Shown piece by piece: positions 15,839-16,591 of a stretch of 16,591 nt of DNA. Source of the stretch: Enterobacteriaceae bacterium (lineage in GTDB: Bacteria > Pseudomonadota > Gammaproteobacteria > Enterobacterales > Enterobacteriaceae); NCBI GenBank assembly GCA_022712475.1, contig JALAGK010000396.1, positions 1-16,591 of the forward strand. Direction: 5' to 3'. The notes below the pieces were generated by a model that saw only the letters and a list, made by a program, of their open reading frames with translations, was not told where the DNA came from and did not search any database. Numbering within the stretch: position 1 is the first letter of the stretch; every line of letters begins with the position of its first letter. The position numbers and the translations under genes were made by a program.

Positions 15839-15949
15839 GGTCTTCTCCTGTGAATAAAGGGATAACGTAATGAATGTAGTCTATGCGCCTGTAGTGGGAG
15901 TGATAAGATGGACAATAAGGAACAACCCGTTCGGCTCAGGTGAACAATC
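15839..15949. promoter_or_regulatory. Divergent control region between oxidoreductase and LysR genes
   Basis: These 111 bases must hold both promoters and, by analogy with other divergent LysR pairs, a T-N11-A type operator. I could not pick out a convincing operator or matched -35/-10 pairs, so only the location is claimed. Confidence 0.4.
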
Positions 15950-16591
15950 GTGTTTAAACAGCTGCAGGATATGGCGCTTTTTGCGCTGGTAGTGGAATGC
16001 GGCGGCTTCAGTGCTGCGGCTAAGCGAGCCGGATTGCCAAAATCAAGCGTTAGCCAGCGCATCAGCCAGCTTGAGCAGCAGGTGGGGCTGCGTCTGCTCA
16101 ACCGTACCACGCGCAGGCTTAGCCTGACCTTTGCCGGTGAGCATTACCTGACACACTGCCGGGAAATGGTGAACGCCAGCGAGCGTGCGGAGCTTGCGGT
16201 GCAGCGCCTGCGAGATAATCCCAGTGGCCGACTGCGCATTACTTGCCCGGCAGGGCTGGGGGCGACACTACTGGCACGGCTCAATGCTGCGTTTGCGCTG
16301 CGCTATCCAGACGTGTCTCTGGAGGTGTCTATCTCAGATGACGTGATTGACCTCGTGGACTCGGGGTTTGACGTGGCGCTACGTACCGGTAAGCCGCAGG
16401 ACTCTTCACTGATTGGTCGCGCCATCGGCCATTGTCCGCGCTATTTACTGGCGTCTCCTGCTTATCTGGCGAACCAGCCGCCGTTGGCACACCCGGGCGA
16501 ACTTGCGATTCACCGCTGCATTACCCATATGGCCTGGCCAGAATGGCTGTTACAGCGCGCTGGCGAGGACTACCGCTACCTGCCCGGCACG
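15950..16591 (+). CDS. LysR-type transcriptional regulator (3' end outside window)
   Basis: The first 214 codons of a LysR-family regulator, open to the window edge; the family is normally about 290-310 residues, so roughly 80-100 are missing. The N-terminal winged helix-turn-helix is clear: FALVVECGGFSAAAKRAG, then LPKSSVSQRISQLEQQVGLRLL and NRTTRRLSLTFAGEHYL (residues about 10-67). The effector-binding domain starts near GRLRITCPAGLG and includes the family-typical stretch DVALRTGKPQDSSLIGR. The GTG at 15950 is chosen because AGGTGA (15939-15944) precedes it and it starts at the usual distance before the HTH. Divergence from the oxidoreductase gene suggests local regulation. Confidence 0.9.
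   Translation, partial: MFKQLQDMALFALVVECGGFSAAAKRAGLPKSSVSQRISQLEQQVGLRLLNRTTRRLSLTFAGEHYLTHCREMVNASERAELAVQRLRDNPSGRLRITCPAGLGATLLARLNAAFALRYPDVSLEVSISDDVIDLVDSGFDVALRTGKPQDSSLIGRAIGHCPRYLLASPAYLANQPPLAHPGELAIHRCITHMAWPEWLLQRAGEDYRYLPGT

Noticed and set aside
1..16591. CRISPR arrays, prophage or insertion sequences, tRNA or rRNA genes
   Set aside because: No regularly spaced repeats, transposase or integrase genes, terminal inverted repeats or RNA gene signatures were seen.

Overview
The window is chromosomal DNA from a member of the Enterobacteriaceae. Gene order and protein sequences closely follow the end of the E. coli/Salmonella map: ytjA, yjjU, yjjV, deoC-deoA-deoB-deoD, lplA, ytjB, serB, radA, nadR. 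Several products match my recollection of their E. coli counterparts in length (YtjA 53 aa, DeoC 259, DeoA 440, DeoB 407, LplA 338). The lineage differs from E. coli at three junctions, so a relative such as an Enterobacter/Kosakonia/Cronobacter-type genus is more likely than E. coli itself. The genus cannot be fixed from this window.

Layout. Positions 1-2312 hold ytjA (small membrane protein), yjjU (patatin-like hydrolase) and yjjV (TatD-type hydrolase overlapping yjjU by 4 nt). Positions 2313-3748 hold a concentrative nucleoside transporter of the CNT family behind a CRP-type promoter, where E. coli has yjjW-yjjI. Positions 3749-8280 are a terminator, a deo promoter with a DeoR operator and a CRP-like site, the deoCABD operon and a strong terminator. 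Together these genes import nucleosides, split them by phosphorolysis (DeoA, DeoD), isomerise (deoxy)ribose-1-phosphate to the 5-phosphate (DeoB) and cleave deoxyribose-5-phosphate to acetaldehyde and glyceraldehyde-3-phosphate (DeoC). Positions 8471-9091 encode a YjdF-like membrane protein where E. coli has yjjJ. Positions 9112-10860 (minus strand) hold lplA and ytjB, divergent from serB-radA-nadR (10966-14652). After nadR, where E. coli has ettA, come a palindrome-rich spacer, a minus-strand zinc-free medium-chain oxidoreductase and a divergent LysR-type regulator cut off by the window end.

The most striking anomaly is radA. It is full length and in frame except for one TAA stop at codon 168, between the Walker A and Walker B motifs. 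A Shine-Dalgarno-like stretch directly follows the stop and precedes in-frame TTG/ATG codons. This is either a recent nonsense mutation, a split gene with re-initiation, or a sequencing error. The other points of note are regulatory (promoters of the transporter and deo genes) and lineage-specific gene replacements. I saw no CRISPR array, prophage, insertion sequence, tRNA or rRNA, and nothing that I would call a wholly new system.
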